Below are positions 8,142 to 16,585 of a DNA stretch of 42,620 nucleotides, piece after piece. The stretch covers positions 1 to 42,620 of the forward strand of contig NZ_FRAV01000043.1 in assembly GCF_900142445.1 (NCBI RefSeq), written 5' to 3'. The position numbers and the translations under genes were made by a program. The stretch comes from Chryseobacterium polytrichastri. Lineage in GTDB: Bacteria > Bacteroidota > Bacteroidia > Flavobacteriales > Weeksellaceae. Position 1 is the first letter of the stretch; each line of letters opens with the position of its first letter. A model generated the notes under the pieces. The model ran no database searches. It had not been told where the DNA came from and saw nothing but the letters and a program-made list of their open reading frames with translations.

Positions 8142-9260
8142 ATGAAAAAGTTGTTATTACTGGCTGTTGTTATTTTGATCACCTCATGTAGCCATGAAGA
8201 TTCAAACTCCTCATCTGATAGAAAAGCGCTGGCACAGCAAAAACTTGATAAAGCTTTGTCCAACTTCCCCGGCTTAAGTCTTAGTGTAAAGACAGCTTCC
8301 GAGAATTATACCCTGGTTGCGGGAGACGCGGTAATTAATAAAAAGCCGATGACCGCTTCTGCACTTCATTATATGCAGAGTATTTCAAAAACCTTTACCG
8401 CAGTTGCTGTCCTAAAACTGAAAGAAGAGGGCAAAATTAATCTCGATGCCAAAGTAAACACCTACCTTCCTAACATTTGTAATCATCTTCCAAACGGAAA
8501 TATCATTACGGTAAGGCAACTGCTTACGATGACATCGGGCCTTCCAGATTATTTAGATAATGGTCAGTTCTTAAACGATGTTGTTACAGGGCCACTGCCT
8601 ATGACGAGCGGACAGGTATTGAGCTATATTTACGATCAGCCTGCAAAATTTGCACCCGGCGCCTCATTTGGGTATTGTAATATAAATTATCACTTGCTGG
8701 CTCTTATTATTGATCATGTTACTCCAAACGGGCATCGAAAGTATATTACAGACAAAATAATTAGCGCCACTGGACTTTCCAACACCTATTATATAGCGGG
8801 CACGGCAAGTACGATGGCTCCCGAAGGGACAACGGCTAACTATTTAGATATAAACGGCACCTTTACCGATATGAGCGAGTTGCAGCTGGGTACCGTACTT
8901 ACCTTCATTGGCGATGACGGTATTGTTGCTTCCGTTCAGGATATAGCTGGATTTTACTACAAGCTACTCCATGACAAAACGGTACTGTCACCCGCATCGC
9001 TGGATGAAATGAAGATTGCAGTTATTTATCAGGGAACTCCGATGTATGGCTTAGGGCTCCATTTTTATAAAACCAATGGTGGCCTGCAGGCAATCGGCCA
9101 CGAGGGTAGTGGTGTCGGAGCCGGAGCCTATGCTTTTTATTTTCCTTCCAAAAATACCAGCGTCGTCCTGTGTACAAACATGGGAACGCTTACCGATGCT
9201 ATAAAAGAGGAACAGTTACGGACATTGTATGATGAAATTATAGGGATATTGCTTGAGTAA
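8142..9260 (+). CDS. Lipoprotein serine hydrolase of the beta-lactamase/DD-peptidase (PF00144) family
   Basis: This 372-residue protein has a lipoprotein signal ending LITSC, with C16 as the lipidated cysteine. The penicillin-binding-like fold carries the SxxK nucleophile motif S80-I-S-K83 (MQSISKTFTA), the YxN motif Y178-C-N180 and a C-terminal HEG box (AIGHEGSGVGAG) in place of KTG. These are the hallmarks of class C-like serine hydrolases: D-alanyl-D-alanine peptidases, esterases and amidases. The precise substrate is unknown, and antibiotic resistance should not be assumed. It sits alone, 142 bp after the LytTR gene. Its DNA is clearly richer in G+C than its neighbours, which suggests acquisition from elsewhere. 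Confidence 0.85.
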   Translation: MKKLLLLAVVILITSCSHEDSNSSSDRKALAQQKLDKALSNFPGLSLSVKTASENYTLVAGDAVINKKPMTASALHYMQSISKTFTAVAVLKLKEEGKINLDAKVNTYLPNICNHLPNGNIITVRQLLTMTSGLPDYLDNGQFLNDVVTGPLPMTSGQVLSYIYDQPAKFAPGASFGYCNINYHLLALIIDHVTPNGHRKYITDKIISATGLSNTYYIAGTASTMAPEGTTANYLDINGTFTDMSELQLGTVLTFIGDDGIVASVQDIAGFYYKLLHDKTVLSPASLDEMKIAVIYQGTPMYGLGLHFYKTNGGLQAIGHEGSGVGAGAYAFYFPSKNTSVVLCTNMGTLTDAIKEEQLRTLYDEIIGILLE

Positions 9261-9426
9261 AACTAATTTAAACCGTTGCATTACGTTCCTTATTGATGAG
9301 GCATCAGTTAGCAGTAATGGAAAGGGAAGTAAAGAAATTGCCATTTGTCTCTTTATCAACATTGATACGCTCAACAGTGTGTTGCTTTACTGCTCAAAGT
9401 CTCCCGAGTTTGAGCTAGTAAAATAA
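9244..9426 (+). pseudogene. Decayed LuxR-type helix-turn-helix fragment
   Basis: An open frame overlapping the end of the hydrolase gene reads NGKGSKEIAICLFINIDTLN and then SKSPEFELVK before a stop. This resembles the LuxR HTH consensus GKSSKEIAxxLFISxxTVNSHRKN followed by a KSPFELVKY-like tail, with the middle deleted. There is no acceptable ATG start, and only TTG at 9253 is in frame. I read it as the residue of a lost regulator. The rest of the gap (9427-9601) is very A+T rich and shows no gene. Confidence 0.4.
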
Positions 9427-9601
9427 GATCATTTTCTTTAAAATTACTTCAAAGTCGGGAGGCTTCGGAGAGTGTGGGAAAAATAACAATACAATGAAAT
9501 TATTTACTAATATTTAATATTGATAAAAACACATACTTAATGTTTGTGTATATTTTAAATATTATCTATAATTTTATAATAACCTGTTAAAAAATATTAA
9601 A

Positions 9602-10237
9602 ATGCCACATAAGATCAATTGGAAATTTAGCGATAAGAATTCTAATCTTTTAAATTCAAAAGACAAAATTGAAGATGGGAATGAAATGTTTGAAATAATT
9701 GACAAAGCAAAAAAGGATGAACTACAAGAAGTATTTAATACCGCTATTGACATTAAATATGATTTATATAAAAAATATTTATTTGAAAATAATTTATTTC
9801 TCTTTAGGAGTTTAGAAAATAATATTAAAGAATCAATATACTGTTTAATAATTGGTATCCATACTGCAAGTATAACGAATACAAATCTAATATTAGAAAG
9901 AGCTATAAAATTAGCTTTAATTCAATATCAGGCTGAGGATTTACTTGACTATTCGGATGAAAAAATAATTCAGAAATATATTGATAGTGATAAAAAATAT
10001 TCAGGTAGAAACTTAGATGAAAATATCCAGACTTGTCAAAAATTCAAAATTTTCAGTGAAAACGAGGCAAAAGAATTAAAAGAATATAAAATAAAATTTA
10101 GAGATGGTTTCTCTCATTTCACACCTAAGAATATTTTAAGAGGGGAAAAAAGTTTAATTCATATATCTGGTAATTTGATAGATGAAAAAATGGAGACTCA
10201 TATTAAATTACCAACTTTTCAAGTTGTTGAATTATAG
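9602..10237 (+). CDS. Uncharacterised HEPN-like protein (first of a pair)
   Basis: This is a 211-residue protein that I cannot place in a named family. It is helical and charged. Residues about 85-180 include an Rx4H motif (F-R-D-G-F-S-H) in the setting 'KFRDGFSHFTPKNIL', which resembles the catalytic or structural motif of HEPN domains found in RNases of toxin-antitoxin and phage-defence systems. No signal peptide or membrane segment is present, so it is expected in the cytoplasm. The gene is low in G+C and precedes another Rx4H protein on the same strand. Involvement in RNA cleavage or defence is inferred from the motif and the accessory context only. Confidence 0.5.
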   Translation: MPHKINWKFSDKNSNLLNSKDKIEDGNEMFEIIDKAKKDELQEVFNTAIDIKYDLYKKYLFENNLFLFRSLENNIKESIYCLIIGIHTASITNTNLILERAIKLALIQYQAEDLLDYSDEKIIQKYIDSDKKYSGRNLDENIQTCQKFKIFSENEAKELKEYKIKFRDGFSHFTPKNILRGEKSLIHISGNLIDEKMETHIKLPTFQVVEL

Positions 10238-10385
10238 TAATTTGTGATAAACGAGGTCGAGAATCACGTAAAATATGTTTTAAAAATTATAAATCATTTA
10301 CAATTTAAGATATTAGAAAAATTTGCTAAAAATTAAAACTAAATGGAAAATTATATTGGCAATTCTATGAAAAACCTTATGAACA

Positions 10386-11051
10386 ATGAGAAAATTTGAT
10401 GATTATACAGAAATATTTGGTAATTGGTGTAACTTTAGTGATCGTTTTGATGAACTGAAAATTTATTCTAAAGAACTTGAAAAGATAGTTAATTTTGAAG
10501 CGGAAAATTACAGAATAAATAGAGAAACCTTTGAATTGGGAACTGACGAATTTGAACGTCAATTTCATTTTGTAAATGATACTTTTATAAAAAACTTAAG
10601 AACATCGGTAATTGTTTCACTTGTTACTATTATTGAAAATGAATTTCATAATTTTTGTAATATGCTAAAACTAATTAAGAATTTAAAAATAAAGCACAAT
10701 TCTTTTAAAGGAACAATCTTAGAACAATTCAAAATTTATATAACTGATGTTTACTCCTTACGATTTGACTTAAATGCAAATGATTGGCAACTCTTAAATG
10801 AGATAGTTGAATTACGAAACTGTATTGTTCATCACGATAGTAATTTAGAAGACTGGTATGGAAGAAAATTTGCAAAAGCTGAAACTATAAAAAATTTATC
10901 TAAGAAAATCCCCGACATTGGGATAGAAAATGATTTAAACAATATAACTCTAAACAATGGATCCTGCGAAGAATGTATTAAAATTGTAGAATCCTTTTTT
11001 AATAGCCTTTACAAACATACCTTAAATCTATTTTCTAAAAATGAAAATTAA
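10386..11051 (+). CDS. Uncharacterised HEPN-like protein (second of a pair)
   Basis: This is a 221-residue helical protein. Residues about 70-180 carry the clearest HEPN signature of the region: LLNEIVELRNCIVHHDSN, where R-N-C-I-V-H fits the Rx4H motif preceded by the conserved acidic/helix context 'E-(x)-R-N-x-(I/V)-V-H'. Upstream 'TSVIVSLVTIIENEFHNFC' fits the first helices of RiboL-PSP/abortive-infection-like HEPN proteins. It lacks signal peptides. It lies 148 bp after the first HEPN-like gene and 58 bp before the beta-helix membrane protein, all on the plus strand, so the three may form one unit. A ribonuclease role is an inference. Confidence 0.55.
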   Translation: MRKFDDYTEIFGNWCNFSDRFDELKIYSKELEKIVNFEAENYRINRETFELGTDEFERQFHFVNDTFIKNLRTSVIVSLVTIIENEFHNFCNMLKLIKNLKIKHNSFKGTILEQFKIYITDVYSLRFDLNANDWQLLNEIVELRNCIVHHDSNLEDWYGRKFAKAETIKNLSKKIPDIGIENDLNNITLNNGSCEECIKIVESFFNSLYKHTLNLFSKNEN

Positions 11052-11109
11052 AAGGACTTCCAATACCGTGTTTCTGATATGTCCAAACTTTTAAAAAACT
11101 GCTTAAACA

Positions 11110-12516
11110 ATGATAGAACTTGATGGAAATGATTTAAATGAAATGTTAATTTCAACAAGAGAAATTGAATATTCAAACATTAATTTCAACATTGAAACTC
11201 CATTAAATATTGACATAAATAAAATTACTCTAAAAAATAAATTTATAAATTGTAAATTTAAAGGACACCAAATTGATTTTTTAAATCTAAATATTGCACA
11301 CCAAGAAAATGAAATTCATATTTTAAATTTTGAGAACTGTGATTTTGATAATGAAATTTTCTTTAAAGATTGTTCTTTGCAAGAGTTGAAAATATCAAAG
11401 TTCCAGAATATTAATAAATTCCATATTGCTTGCAAAAAAATATCATATCTTATAATAGAAAATGATGAGAAAGCTATCATAGAGGATTTTAATTTAACAT
11501 TACACAATTGTGAAGTTACTAAAGAATTATCTTTAAGGAACATTAAGACAAATACCGGTTACGTGGATTTTATTAGCTGTAATTTAAATTTATTTACAAT
11601 TTTTAACTGTAAAATCGAGCGTTTAGATATTTCAAAATCAACCTTTAATAAAACATTTGAATTCCATAAGAATGAAATATCAGAGTCTTACATTAAAAAT
11701 TGTAATTTTTCAAAATTCTATTTCATAAAAAACAATTTGAATGGTTGCATTAATTTAAAGTATAACAATTTCAATGAAACAACATTAGTTGAAAAAAATG
11801 AAAATGATATTAGAGGTGAATTTAATATAGTTTCATGTGATTTTAATAAATACACATATTTTAATAATAATAATCTCTTTCGTATTATTATTGACACTTC
11901 AAAATTTGCTGAAACAACTTCATTTCAAGATGTAAATATTGATGAATTTAAATTAGACAAAACTATTTTTGAAAAAACTCCTTTTTTTGATGATTTTTCT
12001 ATAAAAATGATCGATAGATGTACATACCGAACAATTAGAAATTTAAAACAGCAGTTGTTGCGAGCTGACAATTCTATTGATTATAATTTTTATAGAGCGA
12101 TAGAACATACGATTTATAAGAAACATTTAAAAACCAAGATCAATAAATCCACCTCAAAAGTTGATAAGACAAGATTAAAAAGAGACCTGATAATTCTAAA
12201 AATTAATGATTTCTTTTCTGATAATGGTGTAAATTGGGCTAAAGCTATTAAAAGAACTTTATTTTTCAGTTTTTTAATATATGTTGTATTTTACATAAGT
12301 TACAACTTTCAACATTCATTTGATTTAAAATCTTTTAATAAATTTACTGTTGGATATTTCAAATTCTTATTAGTAACTGACTATCACAATCCCCTGATTG
12401 AAGAAAAAAAACATATTGATTTATGGTATGCATGGATTCCTTTCATAATAGGAAAAATTTTTATTGGAATAGGAATTTATGAAATAATTGTGTCTTTTAG
12501 AAAATTTAAAAAATAA
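11110..12516 (+). CDS. Pentapeptide/beta-helix protein with two C-terminal membrane segments
   Basis: This is a 468-residue protein. Residues about 20-300 are built from degenerate strands of the pattern 'F.(N/S)C.F' spaced about 20 residues apart (FINCKFKG, FENCDFDN, IKNCNFSK, IVSCDFNK), consistent with a right-handed beta-helix of the pentapeptide type. A helical linker (RTIRNLKQQLLRADNSIDYN) and a basic stretch follow. Two membrane helices come at about 379-398 and 438-462 (WIPFIIGKIFIGIGIYEIIV). The helical linker plus paired helices recalls membrane pentapeptide proteins with a pore-like C-terminus, but I cannot name the family. It probably sits in the inner membrane with the helix domain cytoplasmic. 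Coupling with the HEPN-like genes hints at an abortive-infection-style effector; this is a guess from context. Confidence 0.55.
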   Translation: MIELDGNDLNEMLISTREIEYSNINFNIETPLNIDINKITLKNKFINCKFKGHQIDFLNLNIAHQENEIHILNFENCDFDNEIFFKDCSLQELKISKFQNINKFHIACKKISYLIIENDEKAIIEDFNLTLHNCEVTKELSLRNIKTNTGYVDFISCNLNLFTIFNCKIERLDISKSTFNKTFEFHKNEISESYIKNCNFSKFYFIKNNLNGCINLKYNNFNETTLVEKNENDIRGEFNIVSCDFNKYTYFNNNNLFRIIIDTSKFAETTSFQDVNIDEFKLDKTIFEKTPFFDDFSIKMIDRCTYRTIRNLKQQLLRADNSIDYNFYRAIEHTIYKKHLKTKINKSTSKVDKTRLKRDLIILKINDFFSDNGVNWAKAIKRTLFFSFLIYVVFYISYNFQHSFDLKSFNKFTVGYFKFLLVTDYHNPLIEEKKHIDLWYAWIPFIIGKIFIGIGIYEIIVSFRKFKK

Positions 12517-12636
12517 AATAGAAATGGACTTTTAGATATATTATTGTTATTTAGAATGTTTATTATTAAAAACAACACAAAAGATTCGTGCAGTAGTGGC
12601 ATTATTTTAGAAATTAAAATAGTTTATAGGATAATA

Positions 12637-13398
12637 CTATTTTTCATTCATGTATTGGAACCTAAAATCTATATTTTCAACTTTATCTATCTCTATAAGT
12701 TCAAGACCAAACGGATCATTGCTTTGAATAAGATGTTTTTTATAGGAAGCTAATCGTTCATTCATGAATTGGTTTGAAGTAGGAATTACGAAAGAATGTC
12801 CCATCAAAGGATAGCTATAAAATCTAAAACTTTTATCTATTTCATCACTATGCTCCGTAAATCGTATTTGGGGCACTAATAAATCTTCAGTATTATAGAA
12901 AACTACTTTAAACTTTGGTTTTTGAATGTATACTGGATAATCATTTAGGTTATATCTGGAAAATTCTCTTATATAATTAAATCTTTCGTCGTGAGCATCC
13001 CCTAATTGCCTTTCTCTTTCTTCTAAAAATACTTTGTAAATTCCCCTTCTAAATCTTTTTGCAAACTCTCTCTGAAAGTTTGGTTTCAGCTTATATCCCA
13101 TCTTAAACTTAAAAGTTCTGTCATTCTTATAATTGAAAACAAAATATTCCGACTTAAACCTATTTAACCTTAACTCTTTATGTTGAGTTAAAAGCAAATA
13201 TTTTGAAGTATTCAAAAGTTCCTTTAATGCAATCTCTACCGCAGGTAATCCAAATTCTTTCTTTCCAAAATATTCATTACACTTATCACATACATTTTTA
13301 CAAGTAAATTTTCCCCCTAAGGATTGAGGAATTGTATGAGCAAGCTTATTAAAGGTTGTATGATTTTCTGTTTTTGAGCACCAAATACATTTTTTCAT
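12637..13398 (-). CDS. HNH endonuclease-like protein (HNH_5 type)
   Basis: This 253-residue protein has an N-terminal zinc/HNH_5-type module: C4xxC7 (CIWCSKTE), then LAHTIPQSLGGKFTCKN with the His and the SLGG box, then C-D-K-C-N-E (VCDKCNEYFG). This matches the pattern CxxC...H-x-(I/V)-P-x-S-L-G-G...CxxCN of HNH_5 nucleases. The remaining 200 residues are not recognisable to me. It is transcribed toward the beta-helix gene and ends 120 bp from it. It could be a restriction-like or homing-type nuclease. Its place in the 9.6-13.4 kb accessory block suggests a defence or mobile role, which is inferred. Confidence 0.7.
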   Translation of the reverse strand: MKKCIWCSKTENHTTFNKLAHTIPQSLGGKFTCKNVCDKCNEYFGKKEFGLPAVEIALKELLNTSKYLLLTQHKELRLNRFKSEYFVFNYKNDRTFKFKMGYKLKPNFQREFAKRFRRGIYKVFLEERERQLGDAHDERFNYIREFSRYNLNDYPVYIQKPKFKVVFYNTEDLLVPQIRFTEHSDEIDKSFRFYSYPLMGHSFVIPTSNQFMNERLASYKKHLIQSNDPFGLELIEIDKVENIDFRFQYMNEK

Positions 13399-13484
13399 TT
13401 AGTGAAATTATTATGGTATTAAATTATTGCATCTTGTTCAAATATGCAAGTTTTCAAATTTTCGAATTTTATGGCGAAATAAAC

Positions 13485-13510
13485 AAAAATCCCAACTTTC
13501 GTCAGGATTT
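13485..13510 (-). terminator. Terminator-like hairpin after the DUF3606 gene (repeat copy A)
   Basis: A 26-bp sequence with stem AAATCC/GGATTT and a GAAA-containing loop is followed by T5 on the minus strand, 38 bp beyond the DUF3606 stop. An identical 26-bp copy lies at 13801-13826. Confidence 0.55.
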
Positions 13511-13548
13511 AGTACTAAAATAAAAGTTTTACTATTGAAAAATTTCCA

Positions 13549-13725
13549 TTATTTCCCAAGATATTTTTGAACTGCAGCAGCAGAAACTCCAACAGCCCTA
13601 ACTGCATTTTTCAACTGATCTTTGGTAACGCCAAATTTTTTTGACCAATATTCTAGTTCCCAACTCTCATTTACATTTACTTTAGTTGCATCTTGTGGTC
13701 TTTTTTTACTTAAATCATCGCTCAT
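13549..13725 (-). CDS. Small DUF3606 family protein
   Basis: This is a 58-residue protein. It reads M-S-D-D-L-S-K-K-R-P..., then VNVNESWELEYWSKKFGV, then TKDQLKNAVRAVGVSAAAVQ and a final KYLGK. That is the whole DUF3606 pattern (R-V-N-(L/V)-N-E-x-(Y/W)-E-(L/V)-x-Y-W-(T/S)-K-K-F-G-V-(S/T)-x-x-x-L-x-x-A-V-x-x-V-G). DUF3606 proteins are short and of unknown function, usually standing alone in proteobacterial and Bacteroidota genomes, and are often upregulated or carried on accessory DNA. A hairpin (TTACGG-TTTT-CCGTAA, 13781-13796) lies about 55 bp upstream and could be an operator or part of a terminator. Confidence 0.85.
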   Translation of the reverse strand: MSDDLSKKRPQDATKVNVNESWELEYWSKKFGVTKDQLKNAVRAVGVSAAAVQKYLGK

Positions 13726-13800
13726 AATAGATATTTTTTGGTTAATAAAACCAAAGATAAATAGGCTTTATACCATATCCTTACGGTTTTCCGTAAAATC

Positions 13801-13826
13801 AAAAATCCCAACTTTCGTCAGGATTT
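13801..13826 (-). repeat. Second exact copy of the 26-bp terminator-like element (copy B)
   Basis: It is identical base for base to 13485-13510. It lies upstream of DUF3606, so the two copies bracket that gene as direct repeats 316 bp apart. It may end read-through transcription from the gene at 13970-15190. Confidence 0.6.
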
Positions 13827-13944
13827 TTAATCAATTTTGAAGTTCAATAAATCGCTTCCAAAGAAAGCCTCAGCAACACTATGAATGCAAGTGGTGCAAA
13901 CATCACTTATAATTTTACACAGATAACCTCATAGATGAATAAGA

Positions 13945-13966
13945 AATGCCCCATTTTAGGGGCATT
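13945..13966 (-). terminator. Terminator of the 13970-15190 gene
   Basis: An 8-bp perfect stem, AATGCCCC (13945-13952) with GGGGCATT (13959-13966), closes a 6-nt loop and begins 4 bp after the stop codon. Confidence 0.75.
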
Positions 13967-13969
13967 ATA

Positions 13970-15190
13970 TTATTGTGCTTTTACTTGCTCTATCTTTATG
14001 AATATTTTAGTAAGGTTGGGTTGGGCACTGCTTGAAGTGGGGGCTCCTGCCATAATGGTTGCAGTATAAGCGGTTTTTGAAGAAGGATTACTGTCTATCC
14101 AGGTATATCTTCTATGCTCGGGTCCGCCACCGGCTCCATCTATAATCCCTATGTTCCCCCAGTAAGCACTTCCCATTGCTCCTGTGCCTTGAGGATACCA
14201 AGTAGTTGATGCATCTGCCATACCGCCCCATACTCCTGAAGTAATATTGGTTGTTGTTACAGCTGCACCAATATAACCACCATATTCGGTATTATAATTC
14301 CAATACAGATTAACGGTAGAACCTGTATTATTATACAGTTGTACATTAGGATTGGCAAGGGTTGTACCACTTGTGGTATCAAATATTACCCTAATCGAAT
14401 ACTTACCATCTGAGGTAGCAAGAGGGAAAGTATAGGCTTGTTTCCCGTTGGTATCGGTTGTTAGGGTGGGATATCCCATCGCAGCGACAGATGAAATGTC
14501 TGCACGACTTGTATTTCCTACTGTGTCGTTACAGTTTTGTCCTGCTGTTAAGAAAGGAACAGTGGTACTGTTCATAGGAAGAGTCATATCATTACCAGTG
14601 GTAGGAGTTCCATTCACTGAGAATACCAATTCGCCATCACCAAACTCTAGAGTCCCGGGTCTTAGTTGGAAGGTTAATCCGTTCACTGTAAAAGGAGCTC
14701 CTGAATTATACGAACCTCCGTTTCCTTGGTTATAGGTAACTCTCAGGTTTCCGTTGAAAGGAGTACCGGGAGTATAAGTAGAAGGATTTAAGTAAGCTGT
14801 AGTACATTGTAATGCGGAAATCACTGGAGAGAAGATGGTATTTGTTGCTTGTGTAAGTCTTTGCCATACTGCTCCATCAAAATAATAATAGCCCATAGCA
14901 GTAACATTAATACGTTGTCCTGCAGCATCTCCACCAGTAACATCCGTAATATAAATTAATGCTCCTCTCTGATCACTACTATAGGTAGCGGTATTTGCTG
15001 TAAGCTCAGCTCTTGTAAGCCTCGGAGCCTGTAATCCGAATGTTTGTGTGTTATCCGTAATCACTCCTGAATTATCTCTTTTAGCAGATACATCCATCGT
15101 TGTTTTTGGTAAAGATGTATTGAGGCCTACTTGGGCAAATGAGAGTCCAGAAATAAGAATAGCACTGAATTGTGTAAATTTGGTTTTCAT
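13970..15190 (-). CDS. Secreted surface protein with N-terminal 'AQVGLNT' signature
   Basis: This is a 406-residue protein of unknown function. The signal peptide MKTKFTQFSAILISGLSFA is followed by QVGLNTSLPKTTMDVSAKRD, the same mature start as the protein at 213-992. Next comes a conserved block typical of these flavobacterial proteins (GLQAPRLTRAELTANTATYSSDQRGALIYITD... GYYYFDGAVWQRL). The C-terminal 270 residues are Gly/Thr/Asn rich and beta-type, with YWNYNTEYGGYIGAAV and a few cysteines, and may be an adhesive or ligand-binding domain. No canonical T9SS type A tail is seen. The gene is monocistronic, with its own terminator directly after the stop. Confidence 0.75.
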   Translation of the reverse strand: MKTKFTQFSAILISGLSFAQVGLNTSLPKTTMDVSAKRDNSGVITDNTQTFGLQAPRLTRAELTANTATYSSDQRGALIYITDVTGGDAAGQRINVTAMGYYYFDGAVWQRLTQATNTIFSPVISALQCTTAYLNPSTYTPGTPFNGNLRVTYNQGNGGSYNSGAPFTVNGLTFQLRPGTLEFGDGELVFSVNGTPTTGNDMTLPMNSTTVPFLTAGQNCNDTVGNTSRADISSVAAMGYPTLTTDTNGKQAYTFPLATSDGKYSIRVIFDTTSGTTLANPNVQLYNNTGSTVNLYWNYNTEYGGYIGAAVTTTNITSGVWGGMADASTTWYPQGTGAMGSAYWGNIGIIDGAGGGPEHRRYTWIDSNPSSKTAYTATIMAGAPTSSSAQPNLTKIFIKIEQVKAQ

Positions 15191-15750
15191 ATTAAGGTGT
15201 TATTTTGGGTAAGTCAAATGTAACTTTTATTTTATGAGAAAATAAATAAAATACCTATATAGTTGATGAAAATTAATTAATTTGTAATATTCTGTTTAAT
15301 TTAAGTACTGGGTTTTTGGTTAAAAATATTTATATTAAATTATATTTTTCTCTAAAATAAGATGATTTTTATTTAATATATAGATGTTTTTACTGATTGT
15401 TTTATTTCTAATCGGTTCTAATACCTTGAAGATATGACTAAATATAAATGAATCTAATAAATTGCCCAAAGTCTAAAAATATACTAGTGAGATTTTCGTG
15501 ATAGAATTCTAAATTGTAAATACCGGGAGAACTTGACGAGATACTATTCATTTTTTTTTATTTACACTTTATTGGTATAAGAAGTAGAATTAACATTTTC
15601 ATAAAATACAATCAGGCACAGCCAGGTATATAATGCCATAATTTGTTCTATATTTAGAAGTATATTAGTATATATGTTTACGAATGTTTAGAAAAATGTC
15701 TTGTGTTCGTATTCTGCATTCTAAGCATACCTATAAATATGATATAAAAA
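15191..15750. other. A+T-rich intergenic region without a recognisable gene
   Basis: These 560 bp separate divergent genes and should contain both promoters. At 15530-15580 a stretch containing ACTTGACGAG resembles the core of the dispersed repeat seen at 35020, but the match is too weak to count as a copy. I see no RNA gene or long open frame. Confidence 0.4.
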
Positions 15751-16428
15751 ATGACAATGCCTATAAATCAATTACCTCCAGACGGAGGAATGTTATATAA
15801 AGAAACAGATATGGCTCAGTTTTTCCCTGAGCCATTCAATGCAATAACTGCTCTGTTGTTTTTAGCCATAGCTATTTTTTGGACCATTAAAATGAAGGGT
15901 ACTTTTAAAGAATATCCTTTTTTAACCTACTGCTTGGTTTTATTATATATTGGCGCCATAGGGGGAACTGTTTATCATTCATTCAGACAATGGCCGGTAT
16001 TTATCATGATGGATTGGATGCCCATTATGTTGCTCTGTTTGTCTGCCGGATTTTATTTTGTAGCTCAGATCACCAAATGGTACTATGCTGTTGTAATGGT
16101 TCTTGTATATCTAATGCTTATGTTGGGTTTAAGAAATTGGATTTTGGTAGATAATCCTTCTCTTTTTATCAACATAAATTATGCAATCATGGCTTCATTT
16201 GTGCTTTTTTCGGTATTAAGTTATTTAATTTATACCCAATGGAAAGCTGGCAAATGGGTAGGCTTTGCTTTATTGTCGTTTGTTTTTGCACTGACCTTCC
16301 GTATAGCAGATAAATGGGAATGGTTGAGTTTCGGAACACACTTTTTATGGCATACATTTGGGGCGGTGGCAACATTTTGCATGTTTAATTATATCTATCT
16401 TACACGGAATACAATTAGAAAAACATAA
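15751..16428 (+). CDS. CREST/alkaline-ceramidase-like seven-helix membrane protein
   Basis: This is a 225-residue protein with about seven membrane helices. It carries the spaced residues of the CREST hydrolase superfamily (alkaline ceramidases, PAQR receptors): N30 in EPFNAITALLF, H75 in GGTVYHSFRQW, the acid in MMDWMPIMLL, and two histidines in FGTHFLWHTFGAVATF. In the known enzymes three His and one Asp bind a catalytic zinc that hydrolyses the amide bond of ceramides or related lipids. Many Bacteroidota make sphingolipids, so a lipid amide hydrolase is plausible but inferred. An ATG three codons downstream is an alternative start. It is monocistronic. Confidence 0.6.
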   Translation: MTMPINQLPPDGGMLYKETDMAQFFPEPFNAITALLFLAIAIFWTIKMKGTFKEYPFLTYCLVLLYIGAIGGTVYHSFRQWPVFIMMDWMPIMLLCLSAGFYFVAQITKWYYAVVMVLVYLMLMLGLRNWILVDNPSLFININYAIMASFVLFSVLSYLIYTQWKAGKWVGFALLSFVFALTFRIADKWEWLSFGTHFLWHTFGAVATFCMFNYIYLTRNTIRKT

Positions 16429-16469
16429 GTAGCTTTTATTTTCTTTGAAAAAAATGTATACGTGATTAT

Positions 16470-16585
16470 CAAACCTTGGGTCTGTGGTTAAAAGAATTTC
16501 CCACAGATTCCACAAATTTCACGGATGTTTGTTGATATTTTTCTCTCGCTGATTTTGCAGACGACGCTGATTTTATAAAGAGACT
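16470..16585. repeat. Degenerate intergenic 'cacagattt' type sequence
   Basis: The stretch around 16498-16572 (CCCACAGATTCCACAAATTTC ... CGCTGATTTTGCAGACGACGC) has the short-period TTTCACAGATT/CTGATTTTGCAG composition that I recall as dispersed intergenic sequence in flavobacteria. No coding potential is evident. Confidence 0.35.

Noticed and set aside
12544..12753. 69-residue plus-strand frame
   Set aside because: It overlaps the 3' end of the HNH gene on the opposite strand and is rich in random hydrophobic codons.
15530..15580. A fifth copy of the dispersed repeat
   Set aside because: Only the short ACTTGACGAG core matches well; the rest is too diverged to separate from chance in A+T-rich DNA.
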